Assembly: GCA_016342325.1 (NCBI GenBank)
Contig: JAEINR010000037.1
Coordinates: 1 to 52,574, forward strand
From: Desulfobacterium sp.
GTDB lineage: Bacteria > Desulfobacterota > Desulfobacteria > Desulfobacterales > Desulfobacteraceae
Length of the DNA: 52,574 nt
Direction of reading: 5' to 3'
The position numbers and the translations under genes were made by a program. Below are positions 16,956-25,287 of this stretch, piece by piece. Under the pieces are notes generated by a model, which had not been told where the DNA came from, did not search any database, and saw only the letters and a list, made by a program, of their open reading frames with translations. Within the stretch, counting starts at the first letter, position 1. Each line of letters opens with the position of its first letter.

Positions 16956-17067
16956 GGGGGTTGTCTCCTGTCTTACATTGGTGATTTGAATGGTTCTGTG
17001 TCTTTGGAATTTGGCTGTAAGAATTAACCATCATTTTCGTATAGGCCGGGTGAGCTGTCAAGCACTA

Positions 17068-17118
17068 ATAAAAAAAAAGCCCGATGCCGTCCTGCAGAGA
17101 ATGGCATCGGGCTTTTTT
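17068..17118. terminator. Strong bidirectional rho-independent terminator
   Basis: A perfect 10-bp GC-rich stem GCCCGATGCC (17079-17088) / GGCATCGGGC (17103-17112) has a T6 run on the plus side and an A-rich run (T-rich on the minus strand) at 17070-17078. On the minus strand it would end the topA transcript before the OmpA-type gene. Confidence 0.9.
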
Positions 17119-17121
17119 AGA

Positions 17122-17198
17122 TTCGGACAGTTGCGCGTTCAGGCGCTTCGTGTGTTTGCACCTTGACGGGGTGCAGCCTGTTTGGGCCAACTGTCGAA
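17122..17198 (-). ncRNA. Candidate structured RNA in the topA 3' region
   Basis: Between the topA stop and its terminator, an outer stem of about 11 bp (17122-17133 with 17188-17198, one bulge; core GACAGTTG/CAACTGTC) encloses a 6-bp hairpin TGCACC/GGTGCA (17157-17175), a 4-bp GCGC/GCGC hairpin (17133-17146) and a weak third hairpin. This gives a cloverleaf-like shape. It has no tRNA T-loop, so it is not a tRNA. It may be a 3'-UTR-derived small RNA, an mRNA-stabilising fold, or a decayed element. Confidence 0.35.
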
Positions 17199-17203
17199 GA
17201 TCG

Positions 17204-19483
17204 CTATTCTTTCTGGCTCTCTTTATATTTGCATCCTTTTTTAGGGCATTTGAGGAGCTTGCCTTCTTTTTTGGTCTCTTTTTGGATAAGATAGAGGGAG
17301 TCGCATTCCGGGCAGGGACTGTTCACCACCGGGTCCCAGGAGGCAAAGGCGCAGTCCGGGTAGTTGTTGCATCCGAAAAAAATCTTTCCCCTGCGGGATC
17401 TTTTTTCTACGATGGCACCATTGCATCCGGGCTCCGGGCATTTTGCTCCGGTCTCTTTGCCGTTTGCTTCTCCGTTGACCGACTCGGTGTGCTTGCAATC
17501 GGGGTAGCCGGTACAGGCAAGGAATTCGCCAAAGCGTCCCTCTTTCTTCACCATGGGGCTGCTGCACTTGATGCAGTCTTTTACCTTTGTGTTGTCTGTC
17601 TTTGTCTCCATGATCTCGATGAGACCCTTTTCGTCCCGGACATAGTTGCTTGAAAAGCTGCATTCGGGGTAGCCGGTGCAGGCGATGAAGTGTCCGTTTC
17701 TTCCCATCTTGATGTTCAGTGGCTTCTGGCATGCGGGACAGGAAAGACCTGTGTCGATGCCCACACCCTTGACGCTGAGCATGTTCTCCTTGGCGTGGTC
17801 GAGTTTCTCCTTGAAGGACGTGTAAAAGTCGTTGAGCACACTCAGGGAGCGTTTGGTGCCGTTTTCGATGTCGTCAAGATCGTTCTCCATTCCGGCGGTA
17901 AAGGTGGTGTCAAGGATCTCGGGAAACGAGGTCACCAGGAGATCGTTCACGATGAAGCCAAGCTCGCTGGGGACAAAGTAGCGGTTGATGAGATCGACAT
18001 AGCCCTTGTCCCGGATGATGGAAAGGATTGATGCATAGGTACTTGGCCGGCCAATGCCGCTCTCCTCGAGCTCTTTGACCAGGGAGGCCTCGGAAAACCG
18101 CGGCGGCGGCTTGGTAAAGTGCTGTTTGGGAATGATGGCTTCCCGTTCAAGGGCCATTCCTTCCGTGAGTTCGGGTAGCACTTGCTTGGCCTTATCGGAC
18201 TTGTCGGTTTTCTCGTCGGATTCGGCGTAGAGGGCCATGAATCCCTTAAATTTGACCGTGGTTCCGCCCACCGTGAAGGTGTAGGCGGCTGCCTTGATGG
18301 AGATGGTGTTCTGGTCAATGAGGGCCTGGGACATCTGGGAGGCGACAAACCGGTTCCAGATCAGTTCGTAGAGTTTGTACTGGTCCTCATTGAGAAAGGG
18401 CTTGAGGTTTTCCGGGGTGTTCAGGACCGCCGTTGGCCGGATCGCTTCATGGGCGTCCTGGGCCTTGTTTTTGTTCTTGAATACCCTGGGGACATCCAGG
18501 GCGTATTCGGGCCCGAACCGCTCCTTGACATGGGTGATCGCCTCCATGGCGGCTTCGTCTGCCACCCGGATGGAGTCGGTACGCATGTAGGTGATCAACC
18601 CTTCCGGGCCGCCGGTACCGATCTCGATACCTTCGTAAAGCTGCTGGGCGACCAGCATGGTCTTTTTGGCCGAGAACCTGAGGCGGTTGATGGCATCCTG
18701 CTGGAGCTTACTGGTGATGAACGGGGGCAGGGGATTTCGCTTGATGGTGCGCTTGGCCAGCTTTTCCACCATAAAGGTGGCCGCCTCAAGCTCCTTGACG
18801 ATCCTGGCCGAGCTCTCGCCATCCGGGACGTGGGCCTTTTTGCCGTCGATCTTGGCCAGGGTTGCGATAAAGTTCGGGGGCAGGTCGGCTTTCAGGTTGG
18901 CCTTGATGCTCCAGTACTCTTCCGGTTCAAAGATGCGGATGGCCCGCTCCCGGTCGCAAATGATCCTTACGGCTACGGATTGGACCCGGCCGGCGCTCAA
19001 GCCTCCCTGGACCCTTCGCCATAGCAGGGGAGATATCTGGTAGCCCACGAGCCGGTCCAATGACCGTCTTGTTTGCTGGGCCTCATACCGATCCTGGTTG
19101 GGTTCAAGCGGGTTGTTGAGGGCGTCGGTGATCCCCTTTTTCGTGAGCTCATGGAAAAGAACCCGGTAGAAGCGCCGCCCCTTTTTCTTGAGTACATCGG
19201 CGGCATGGAAAGCGATGGCTTCACCTTCACGATCCGGATCAGGTGCCAGATAGACGGTGTCGGTGTCTCCTGCCGCACTTTTGAGGGCTTGGATCACCTT
19301 GGATTTTCCCTTGATGGTCACGTACTTGGCCTTGAATTCGTTTTCGATGTCGATGCCAAGTTCTTTTGGCGGCAGATCCTTTATATGGCCGACGGTTGCG
19401 GCTACGTTGTAATCCTTGCCAACGTATTTTTTAAGGGTCTTCACCTTAGTGGGGGACTCGACGATGAGTAAGGGTTTTTTCAC
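17204..19483 (-). CDS. topA: DNA topoisomerase I
   Basis: A type IA topoisomerase that relaxes negative supercoils. The TOPRIM domain is at the N terminus (LLIVESPTKVKTLKKYVG, then PDPDREGEAIA). The catalytic tyrosine lies in YMRTDSIR (about residue 300), and SLVKELEESGIGRPSTYA belongs to the central domain. The C terminus has four cysteine zinc ribbons (for example CPACQKPL...CTGYPEC). It has 759 residues. The start codon is GTG, overlapping the dprA stop (GTGA), with GAGGAG five bases upstream. The TopA-DprA pairing is conserved in many bacteria. A terminator lies downstream at 17068-17118. Confidence 0.97.
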   Translation of the reverse strand: MKKPLLIVESPTKVKTLKKYVGKDYNVAATVGHIKDLPPKELGIDIENEFKAKYVTIKGKSKVIQALKSAAGDTDTVYLAPDPDREGEAIAFHAADVLKKKGRRFYRVLFHELTKKGITDALNNPLEPNQDRYEAQQTRRSLDRLVGYQISPLLWRRVQGGLSAGRVQSVAVRIICDRERAIRIFEPEEYWSIKANLKADLPPNFIATLAKIDGKKAHVPDGESSARIVKELEAATFMVEKLAKRTIKRNPLPPFITSKLQQDAINRLRFSAKKTMLVAQQLYEGIEIGTGGPEGLITYMRTDSIRVADEAAMEAITHVKERFGPEYALDVPRVFKNKNKAQDAHEAIRPTAVLNTPENLKPFLNEDQYKLYELIWNRFVASQMSQALIDQNTISIKAAAYTFTVGGTTVKFKGFMALYAESDEKTDKSDKAKQVLPELTEGMALEREAIIPKQHFTKPPPRFSEASLVKELEESGIGRPSTYASILSIIRDKGYVDLINRYFVPSELGFIVNDLLVTSFPEILDTTFTAGMENDLDDIENGTKRSLSVLNDFYTSFKEKLDHAKENMLSVKGVGIDTGLSCPACQKPLNIKMGRNGHFIACTGYPECSFSSNYVRDEKGLIEIMETKTDNTKVKDCIKCSSPMVKKEGRFGEFLACTGYPDCKHTESVNGEANGKETGAKCPEPGCNGAIVEKRSRRGKIFFGCNNYPDCAFASWDPVVNSPCPECDSLYLIQKETKKEGKLLKCPKKGCKYKESQKE

Positions 19484-20607
19484 GGTTGCTCCTCTTTAAT
19501 GGAAAACAGTTTTCCCGGAGATTGTTTTACAATGCCTTTGAGTTCCAGATCCAGCAGTGCAGCAAAAATGCCTCCGATATCGTGATCTGTTTTGTCAACG
19601 ATTGCATCAATGTGCTGGGGATAGGGGTCAAGAATTGATATGATGGCCTGCTGGACGGTGTCAAGCGGGTCTGTTTTGCCGGCACGGAGTTGGGCCGGCA
19701 CGGGTTCGGCATGGACCATGTGATGCAGCTCTTCTATGATGTCTGTGTGGGTCTCCACCAGAGTTGCACCCTGTTTGATCAGGCCGTGGGTGCCCCGGCT
19801 CCTGACGGAGTTGATGTTTCCAGGGACGGCAAAAACGTCCCTGGAAAATTCCGCGGCAAGCCTTGCCGTGATCAGGGAGCCACTTCTGGGGGTTGCCTCC
19901 ACAACAACGGTTCCGGTTGATATGCCTGCAATGAGCCTGTTTCGTATGGGAAAGTTCCGGGGCTCGGGTTGGGTGTCCGGAGAAAACTCCGAAACAACGG
20001 TTCCCCGCCTGCTGATCTCGTGGAAGAGCCGGGTGTTCTCCCTGGGGTAGATCCTGGCAAGTCCGGTTCCGAGGATCGCAAGGGTCTTGCCGGTTGCGGC
20101 CAGGGCGCCCCTGTGGGCGGCCGTGTCGATGCCCCTTGCCATGCCGCTCACCACCTGGAATCCGGACAGTGCAAGATCATGTCCCAGCCGCGATGCGGTT
20201 TCAAGTCCGTAGGAGGTGGCGTTCCTCGATCCCACAATGGCGATGCAGGGGCTGCCCGTGTCCAGGGTTCCCTTGTAGGTGAAAAACGGGGGTGGATCGG
20301 GAATCTCCCGTAACAGCGGCGGATAGAGGGGGTCATTCAGGGTCACAAGACAGAGGCCTGCGCGCTTGATTCCCTCCAGTTTCTGTTTCGCCTCTTTCTC
20401 CACGGTGCAGTTCAGGATGCCCTTGATCGCCTTTTTCGAAATTCCCCGGATGGCTCTAAGCTCGTTTTCCCCTGTAGCAAGGACCTGTTCAGGTGTTTTG
20501 AATCTGTCTATAAGGCGCTTGTACAGGAGGTTGCCAATCCCAGGGATTGATTTTAAGATAAACCATGGCAGGTGTATGTTTATGTCTTGGGTCATGTGTC
20601 TGGTCAT
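19480..20607 (-). CDS. dprA: DNA-processing protein DprA
   Basis: DprA (Smf) binds incoming single-stranded DNA and loads RecA during natural transformation. An N-terminal helix-hairpin-helix/SAM-like region (IPGIGNLLYKRLI, GISKKAIKGIL) precedes the Rossmann-like core with VGSRNATSYG, VSGMARGIDTAAH, GTGLARIYPREN, NFPIRNRLIAG and the EATPRSGSLITARLA segment. The C-terminal winged-helix-like domain is about 310-370. It has 375 residues, a normal size. It ends in a 4-nt overlap with topA. The start at 20607 has no strong ribosome-binding site, and a second ATG 12 nt later is possible. DprA alone does not show that the organism is naturally competent. Confidence 0.95.
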   Translation of the reverse strand: MTRHMTQDINIHLPWFILKSIPGIGNLLYKRLIDRFKTPEQVLATGENELRAIRGISKKAIKGILNCTVEKEAKQKLEGIKRAGLCLVTLNDPLYPPLLREIPDPPPFFTYKGTLDTGSPCIAIVGSRNATSYGLETASRLGHDLALSGFQVVSGMARGIDTAAHRGALAATGKTLAILGTGLARIYPRENTRLFHEISRRGTVVSEFSPDTQPEPRNFPIRNRLIAGISTGTVVVEATPRSGSLITARLAAEFSRDVFAVPGNINSVRSRGTHGLIKQGATLVETHTDIIEELHHMVHAEPVPAQLRAGKTDPLDTVQQAIISILDPYPQHIDAIVDKTDHDIGGIFAALLDLELKGIVKQSPGKLFSIKEEQP

Positions 20608-20694
20608 CTATCGAAAAAAAGTGGGGCCCGGGGCGAAGATGTTCGACTCCCGCGACTCGTACCTGTTTTGTGTGTTGCGATCATTGGTTGTCTA

Positions 20695-21396
20695 TTACTG
20701 AAAGGCCTTCAATTTCAGCTCTGCCTTTTCTCCAGCCGGTGTAAACGGGTAGCGCTTAACCACCTGCTTAAGATAATGGTGGGCCCTGTCACCGTCGTCA
20801 AGACAGAGATAGGCATAGGCAGTCTTGAGAAGTGCGTCAGGAACCTTTCCTCCCTTTGGGTAACGGTCGACAAGCTCTTTAAATGTCTGGATCGCCTGGG
20901 GATACTCCCCCAGGGAGTAGCTGCATTCACCCAGCCAATAAAGGGAGTTGTCTGCAAGTTCTGCATCGGGGTGCTGGGTCGCAAAGGCCTTGAAAAGCGT
21001 TCCGGCCTCCTTAAAATTTTCCTCCAGGAGCAGGCCCCTGGCCTTTTTGTAGAGAAGCACCGATTCCGTGCCTGTCCCGGAGGGCTCCTTGGCTGAGGTC
21101 GGTGCTGGGCCTGTCTTGACCGGTTGTTTTGAACTTTCAAGTGCCGTGAGCCGCTGTCCAAGCACCTGGATGGAACGCTCCTGGGTCGAAAGCGTGTTCT
21201 GGATCGTCCCCAGGAGCGTCTTCATCTCGTTCAGCTGCGTGTTGAGCTGTTCTGTCTCTTTGGGAACCACCACTTCCGGCTGAACCCCAGGTTTCGGTGT
21301 TGGCTTCTGGCCAACCATGGAACAGGAGGCGAGCATCACCCCTGCGAACAGGAGTGATGCCGCTACCAGAAAGGCCTTTGGTTTGCCTTGCTGCAT
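20695..21396 (-). CDS. cpoB: CpoB/YbgF-type TPR lipoprotein
   Basis: A periplasmic coordinator of outer-membrane constriction and peptidoglycan synthesis, normally encoded with tol-pal. Here the signal ends in LASC with a lipidatable cysteine at 25. A coiled-coil segment follows (about 45-90, ETEQLNTQLNEMKTLLGTI), then a linker and three TPR units (about 112-230), including YKKARGLLLEENFKEA and YWLGECSYSLGEYPQAI. It has 233 residues. The usual CpoB is a soluble periplasmic protein, so lipidation is a variation. The start overlaps the secF stop by one base (TAATG). tolQRAB and pal are not in this window. Confidence 0.85.
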   Translation of the reverse strand: MQQGKPKAFLVAASLLFAGVMLASCSMVGQKPTPKPGVQPEVVVPKETEQLNTQLNEMKTLLGTIQNTLSTQERSIQVLGQRLTALESSKQPVKTGPAPTSAKEPSGTGTESVLLYKKARGLLLEENFKEAGTLFKAFATQHPDAELADNSLYWLGECSYSLGEYPQAIQTFKELVDRYPKGGKVPDALLKTAYAYLCLDDGDRAHHYLKQVVKRYPFTPAGEKAELKLKAFQ

Positions 21397-22424
21397 TATC
21401 GCTTGCTCCAGGCCAGAAGGATGGGGCTTGCAACAAATATGGAGGAGTAGGTTCCGATGATGACGCCGACGATCATTGAAAATGCAAAGTTGTGGATGAT
21501 CTCTCCGCCCAGAAAGAAGAGGGCAAAGAGCACAACAAGGGTTGTCAATGATGTGAGTATGGTTCGGCTCAACGTCTCGTTGATACTCCGGTTAATGATC
21601 TGCTCAAGGGGTGACTTGTGCATCTGCTTCATGTTCTCGCGGATTCTGTCAAACACGATGATGGTATCGTTGAGGGAGTATCCGATGATGGTCAGCAGCG
21701 CTGCAATGATGGGCAGGGAAAACTCAAGATCCAGGATGGAGAAAATCCCCACGGTAATGGTGACATCATGGATCAAGGCCACAATGGCGCCCATGGCAAA
21801 CTTGAGTTCAAGACGCCAGAACAGGATCAGGGTGACCACCAAAGCTGCGGCAATGAGCATCACCATGCTCATGTTGAAGATCGACAAAAAGTAAACCGCC
21901 GTCATGAGGGCGCCTGCCGTGACTCCCGAGAGGATCCACTTCATCTCAAACCTGCCCGAGATATAGATGGTGATGAAGAGCAGGGAATAGAACATTGCGA
22001 GCAACGCCTTTTTCCGCAGGTCCTTGCCCACCTGGGGGCCAACCATTTCGATTCTTCGGATCTCGGGCTCAAAGCCTGTGGATGCTTTCAGGGCTTTGGC
22101 AATGGCGTCGGAAAAACCTTCGCCTGTCATGGCCGGCATGCTGGTTCGGATCAGAAACTCGTTTTCCTCGATATCACCGAAGTTCTGCACCGATGAGTTC
22201 TCAAGCTTTACCTGACCCAATCCCGAACGGATATCCTTGACGGACGGTTGCTGGGAAAATTTTACCTGGATCAGGGTGCCGCCTGAAAAGTCGATACCGA
22301 AGTTGGGTCCCTTGTGGATGATCAGGGATAACACGGTAATCGCGATCAGCGTCAGGGAGAAGATAAAGCCTATCTTCCTCTTCCCCGTAATATCTAAATT
22401 GATGTCGTTACTTATAAACTGCAT
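21396..22424 (-). CDS. secF: Protein translocase subunit SecF
   Basis: Partner of SecD in the proton-driven SecDF complex, which helps pull proteins out of the SecYEG channel. The protein has six predicted membrane spans and the RND-like motifs FGIDFSGGTLIQV near the N terminus, ALIHDVTITVG, and the conserved IGYSLNDTIIVFDRIREN. It has 342 residues. An AAGGAG site lies about 12 nt before the ATG. It is 17 nt downstream of secD, and cpoB follows directly. Confidence 0.96.
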   Translation of the reverse strand: MQFISNDINLDITGKRKIGFIFSLTLIAITVLSLIIHKGPNFGIDFSGGTLIQVKFSQQPSVKDIRSGLGQVKLENSSVQNFGDIEENEFLIRTSMPAMTGEGFSDAIAKALKASTGFEPEIRRIEMVGPQVGKDLRKKALLAMFYSLLFITIYISGRFEMKWILSGVTAGALMTAVYFLSIFNMSMVMLIAAALVVTLILFWRLELKFAMGAIVALIHDVTITVGIFSILDLEFSLPIIAALLTIIGYSLNDTIIVFDRIRENMKQMHKSPLEQIINRSINETLSRTILTSLTTLVVLFALFFLGGEIIHNFAFSMIVGVIIGTYSSIFVASPILLAWSKR

Positions 22425-22441
22425 TGAATAGAGAGCTCCTT

Positions 22442-24019
22442 TTAAATGCTGAGGGTTGACAGCTTTTTCCTGGAAATGAAAAAGTCAAAACAGCTCCTTG
22501 ACAGCACCAGGGCCGTAAAGAGACTTGCGATGATACCAAGACCCAGTGTGACGGCAAATCCCTTGATCGGTCCCGTTCCGAACTGGAACAGCACGACAGC
22601 GACGATGAGGGTGGTCACGTTGGCATCAAGTACTGTCAGGGCAGCCCTGTCAAAGCCTGCCTTCACCGATGCCGCCGGTGTTTTTCCGGAGAAGAGCTCC
22701 TCCCGGATTCTTTCAAAGATGATGACGTTGGCATCCACGGCCATACCGATGGTGAGGATGATACCGGCGATGCCCGGAAGGGTCAGGGTGGCCTGGAAGG
22801 CTGCAAGACCCCCTCCGATGAGGATGATGTTCAGTATGAGGGCAAAATCGGCAATAAGACCTGCGCCCTTGTAATAAAGCGCCATGAAGAGAATCACCAG
22901 GATGCCCCCCACGACCATGGACATGATACCCGTTCGAATGGAATCAGCGCCCAGGGTCGGGCCTACGGTCCGCTCCTCAAGGATTTTTACCGGGGCCGGT
23001 AATGCGCCCGCCCTGAGGGCGATGGCAAGATCCCTTGCCTCCTCAGTTGTGAAGTTGCCGGTAATCCTTGCCTTTCCGCCGGCGATCCTGTCCTGGATCA
23101 CGGGTGCGGAATAGACGGTCTTATCAAGGACGATGGCCAGCCTTTTCTTGATGTTCTCTCCGGTGATCTGTTCGAACAGCCGGGCGCCCTTGCGGTCAAA
23201 TTCGATTCCCACATAGGGTTCGTTGAACTGGGAGTCGATCATCACCCGGGCGTCGGTGAGGGAGCTGCCGTCCAGGAGCACCCGTTTCTTAATGAGAAAA
23301 GGGGTCTTGCTGATCTGTCCGGTCTGGGGGTCCTCCTTGACCTGGTAGAGAATCATATCTCCGGGGGGCGGCGTTCCCTTGAGGGCCGTGGCCACATCAC
23401 CGGTTTCATCCACCAACTGGAAGTTGAGTCTTGCGGTCCTGCCGATGAGATCCTTTGCCCGCTGGGTGTCGGTGACGCCGGGGAGCTGAACCAGGATTCT
23501 GTTTTCCCCCTGGAGGCGGATGTCAGGTTCGCTCACGCCGAACTCGTCAATTCGGTTCCGGATGGTCTCAAGGGCCTGTTCCGTTGCCATCTTGCGGATA
23601 TTGTCTGCCTCCTCGTCCGGCAGTCGGAGAATTATGGTGCTCTTTTCTCCGTCCTTTTGGGTCGAAACGACCATCAGGGAACCAAAATTGTCGGAAAGGA
23701 TCTTGTTGAATCCGTCGATGTTTTCCTGACCATCCAGGACCGCGGTGATGGCGTTGTCCGCATCACGGGAGATTCCGCTGTGCTTGACGTTGTCATTCCT
23801 CAGTTCTTTTTTCAGCTCGTGGATGGTGCGCTCGATGGTTGTTTCAACGGCTTTTTCGTTTTGGACTTCAAGGACAAGGTTCATCCCTCCCTGGAGGTCC
23901 AGCCCCAGGTTTATTTTCTTGTGGGGCCAGCAGTCTGAACAGAAGGTAGGAAGAAGGTATACCATTGCTGCAGCCAGTATCGCCGTGATTAGGGTTCCTC
24001 TCCATGTAAGTATCTTCAC
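22442..24019 (-). CDS. secD: Protein translocase subunit SecD
   Basis: Inner-membrane subunit with a large periplasmic P1 domain. LGLDLQGGMNLVLEV follows the first membrane span. The periplasmic region (about 60-350) includes RLNFQLVDETGD. The five C-terminal spans include GIAGIILTIGMAVDANVIIF and the following FERIREE. It has 525 residues, somewhat shorter than E. coli SecD but normal for this group. The start codon is GTG at 24019 with AGGAG eight bases upstream. It belongs to the yajC-secD-secF cluster. Confidence 0.96.
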   Translation of the reverse strand: MKILTWRGTLITAILAAAMVYLLPTFCSDCWPHKKINLGLDLQGGMNLVLEVQNEKAVETTIERTIHELKKELRNDNVKHSGISRDADNAITAVLDGQENIDGFNKILSDNFGSLMVVSTQKDGEKSTIILRLPDEEADNIRKMATEQALETIRNRIDEFGVSEPDIRLQGENRILVQLPGVTDTQRAKDLIGRTARLNFQLVDETGDVATALKGTPPPGDMILYQVKEDPQTGQISKTPFLIKKRVLLDGSSLTDARVMIDSQFNEPYVGIEFDRKGARLFEQITGENIKKRLAIVLDKTVYSAPVIQDRIAGGKARITGNFTTEEARDLAIALRAGALPAPVKILEERTVGPTLGADSIRTGIMSMVVGGILVILFMALYYKGAGLIADFALILNIILIGGGLAAFQATLTLPGIAGIILTIGMAVDANVIIFERIREELFSGKTPAASVKAGFDRAALTVLDANVTTLIVAVVLFQFGTGPIKGFAVTLGLGIIASLFTALVLSRSCFDFFISRKKLSTLSI

Positions 24020-24042
24020 GCTAATTGCTCCTGAAATCCGGT

Positions 24043-24390
24043 TTATTTATTTTTTTTCTTATCTTTTTTCTGGGGGGCAGATCCTTGCAGTGCTGTACCC
24101 ACATTACCACGGCTGATCTTAATTTTGACGCTGTCGGCAATCTCAAGGGTAACGGTGGTGTCGTCAAGGGAGGTTATGGAACCGTGGATTCCGCCCGAGG
24201 TGATTATTTTGTCCCCTTTTTTCAGGTTGCTGATCATGTTCTGGTGTTCCTTCGCTTTTTTCTGCTGGGGTCTGATGAGCAGAAAATAGAAAATAACGAA
24301 CATGAGGATGAGGGGTACAAATGCTGTAATACCACCTGACTGCCCTGCTGTTCCACCGGCCTGTCCCATTGCAAATGCTGTATCGATCAA
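24043..24390 (-). CDS. yajC: Preprotein translocase subunit YajC
   Basis: A small single-span inner-membrane protein that associates with SecDF. A hydrophobic segment (about 20-40, ITAFVPLILMFVIFYFLLI) is followed by RPQQKKAKEH, the LKKGDKIITSGGIHGSI hallmark, and a lysine-rich tail. It has 115 residues. The start codon is TTG at 24390 with GGAGG about eight bases before it. It is 23 nt upstream of secD and 11 nt after the LysM-like gene. Confidence 0.94.
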   Translation of the reverse strand: MIDTAFAMGQAGGTAGQSGGITAFVPLILMFVIFYFLLIRPQQKKAKEHQNMISNLKKGDKIITSGGIHGSITSLDDTTVTLEIADSVKIKISRGNVGTALQGSAPQKKDKKKNK

Positions 24391-24401
24391 AAAAAACCTC
24401 C

Positions 24402-25229
24402 TTAATTATTCGCCTTTTTTTGAGGCTGTTGTGCGGGTATCCAGATCGTTTCACCGTCGAACCGGATTTTATCCACATCGTCAAAGTTTATCTCTTGTAA
24501 GAGAGTAAACACTTCGTTCATGTTGTAGACAACAATCTTGCTGAGGGGTTCCAGGAGGCTGATGTCTGCTGTAACCTTTTTCTCCAGAAGATTGTAAATC
24601 GTTACCATGTTTTCAGAAAACTTGAGCAACCGTCCAATACCGGAACTGAAACCCTGGTTCAAGGGTTCGTCAGCCTTGTTGGAAACCGTGATCCCCCGGG
24701 CCTGGTAATACTCCTGGATAATCCTGAAGTGGATGTTCCAGATATTGTCCCCGGGCTGGACAACGTAGATGCCATACTGGGCTGTCGTTTCCGGTTCAAC
24801 CTCTCCCGACTCCTTGATACGCTCCTCAAAGACCTTGCTTTTCGTCTTGAAGCTCTTTTCAAGGATATCCCTCATGGATACCGTCGTCTTGCCTACCTTG
24901 AACGATTCATCGGAATTGACGATCATGTCAAGACTGTCGCTGACGCCCAGTTCCTGCTTTCTTTGATCCATGAGCTTGGTGAGCTCATTTTCCTTGTCAA
25001 GCTCGGTGTAGTCAATCTCGGGAAGCTGCTCAATGGTTCCTGAGACCACCACTTCTACGTTGTCATCAGCGGGGCTAACCTCGGGAGCGCTTTGTTCTAC
25101 ACCGCCAAGGCCCTTTTCTTCCTGGGGTTCCCTGGGGCTGTTCCAGGCCATAATTCCAGCGATTACGATCACTGCAACCGCTGAAATCTTAACCCGTTTG
25201 ATCGTGTTATTCCCTTGTTTTCGAGGCAT
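24402..25229 (-). CDS. Membrane-anchored protein with LysM-like domain
   Basis: A 275-residue protein of unknown role. After a basic N terminus there is one membrane anchor (about 14-28, ISAVAVIVIAGIMAW) and a long acidic, probably periplasmic region. At 155-167 YVVQPGDNIWNIH matches the start of a LysM peptidoglycan-binding repeat, but the rest is much longer than a usual LysM (it runs to the IWIPAQ at the end), so the domain is divergent or carries an insertion. The ATG at 25229 has GGAGC six bases before it. It lies between rng and yajC on the same strand, consistent with a role in envelope biogenesis (inference). Confidence 0.78.
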   Translation of the reverse strand: MPRKQGNNTIKRVKISAVAVIVIAGIMAWNSPREPQEEKGLGGVEQSAPEVSPADDNVEVVVSGTIEQLPEIDYTELDKENELTKLMDQRKQELGVSDSLDMIVNSDESFKVGKTTVSMRDILEKSFKTKSKVFEERIKESGEVEPETTAQYGIYVVQPGDNIWNIHFRIIQEYYQARGITVSNKADEPLNQGFSSGIGRLLKFSENMVTIYNLLEKKVTADISLLEPLSKIVVYNMNEVFTLLQEINFDDVDKIRFDGETIWIPAQQPQKKANN

Positions 25230-25287
25230 GGACGCTCCTTGCAAGTCTGGTCACACCTGTTTCAGATACACAAAACAGAAATTTATG

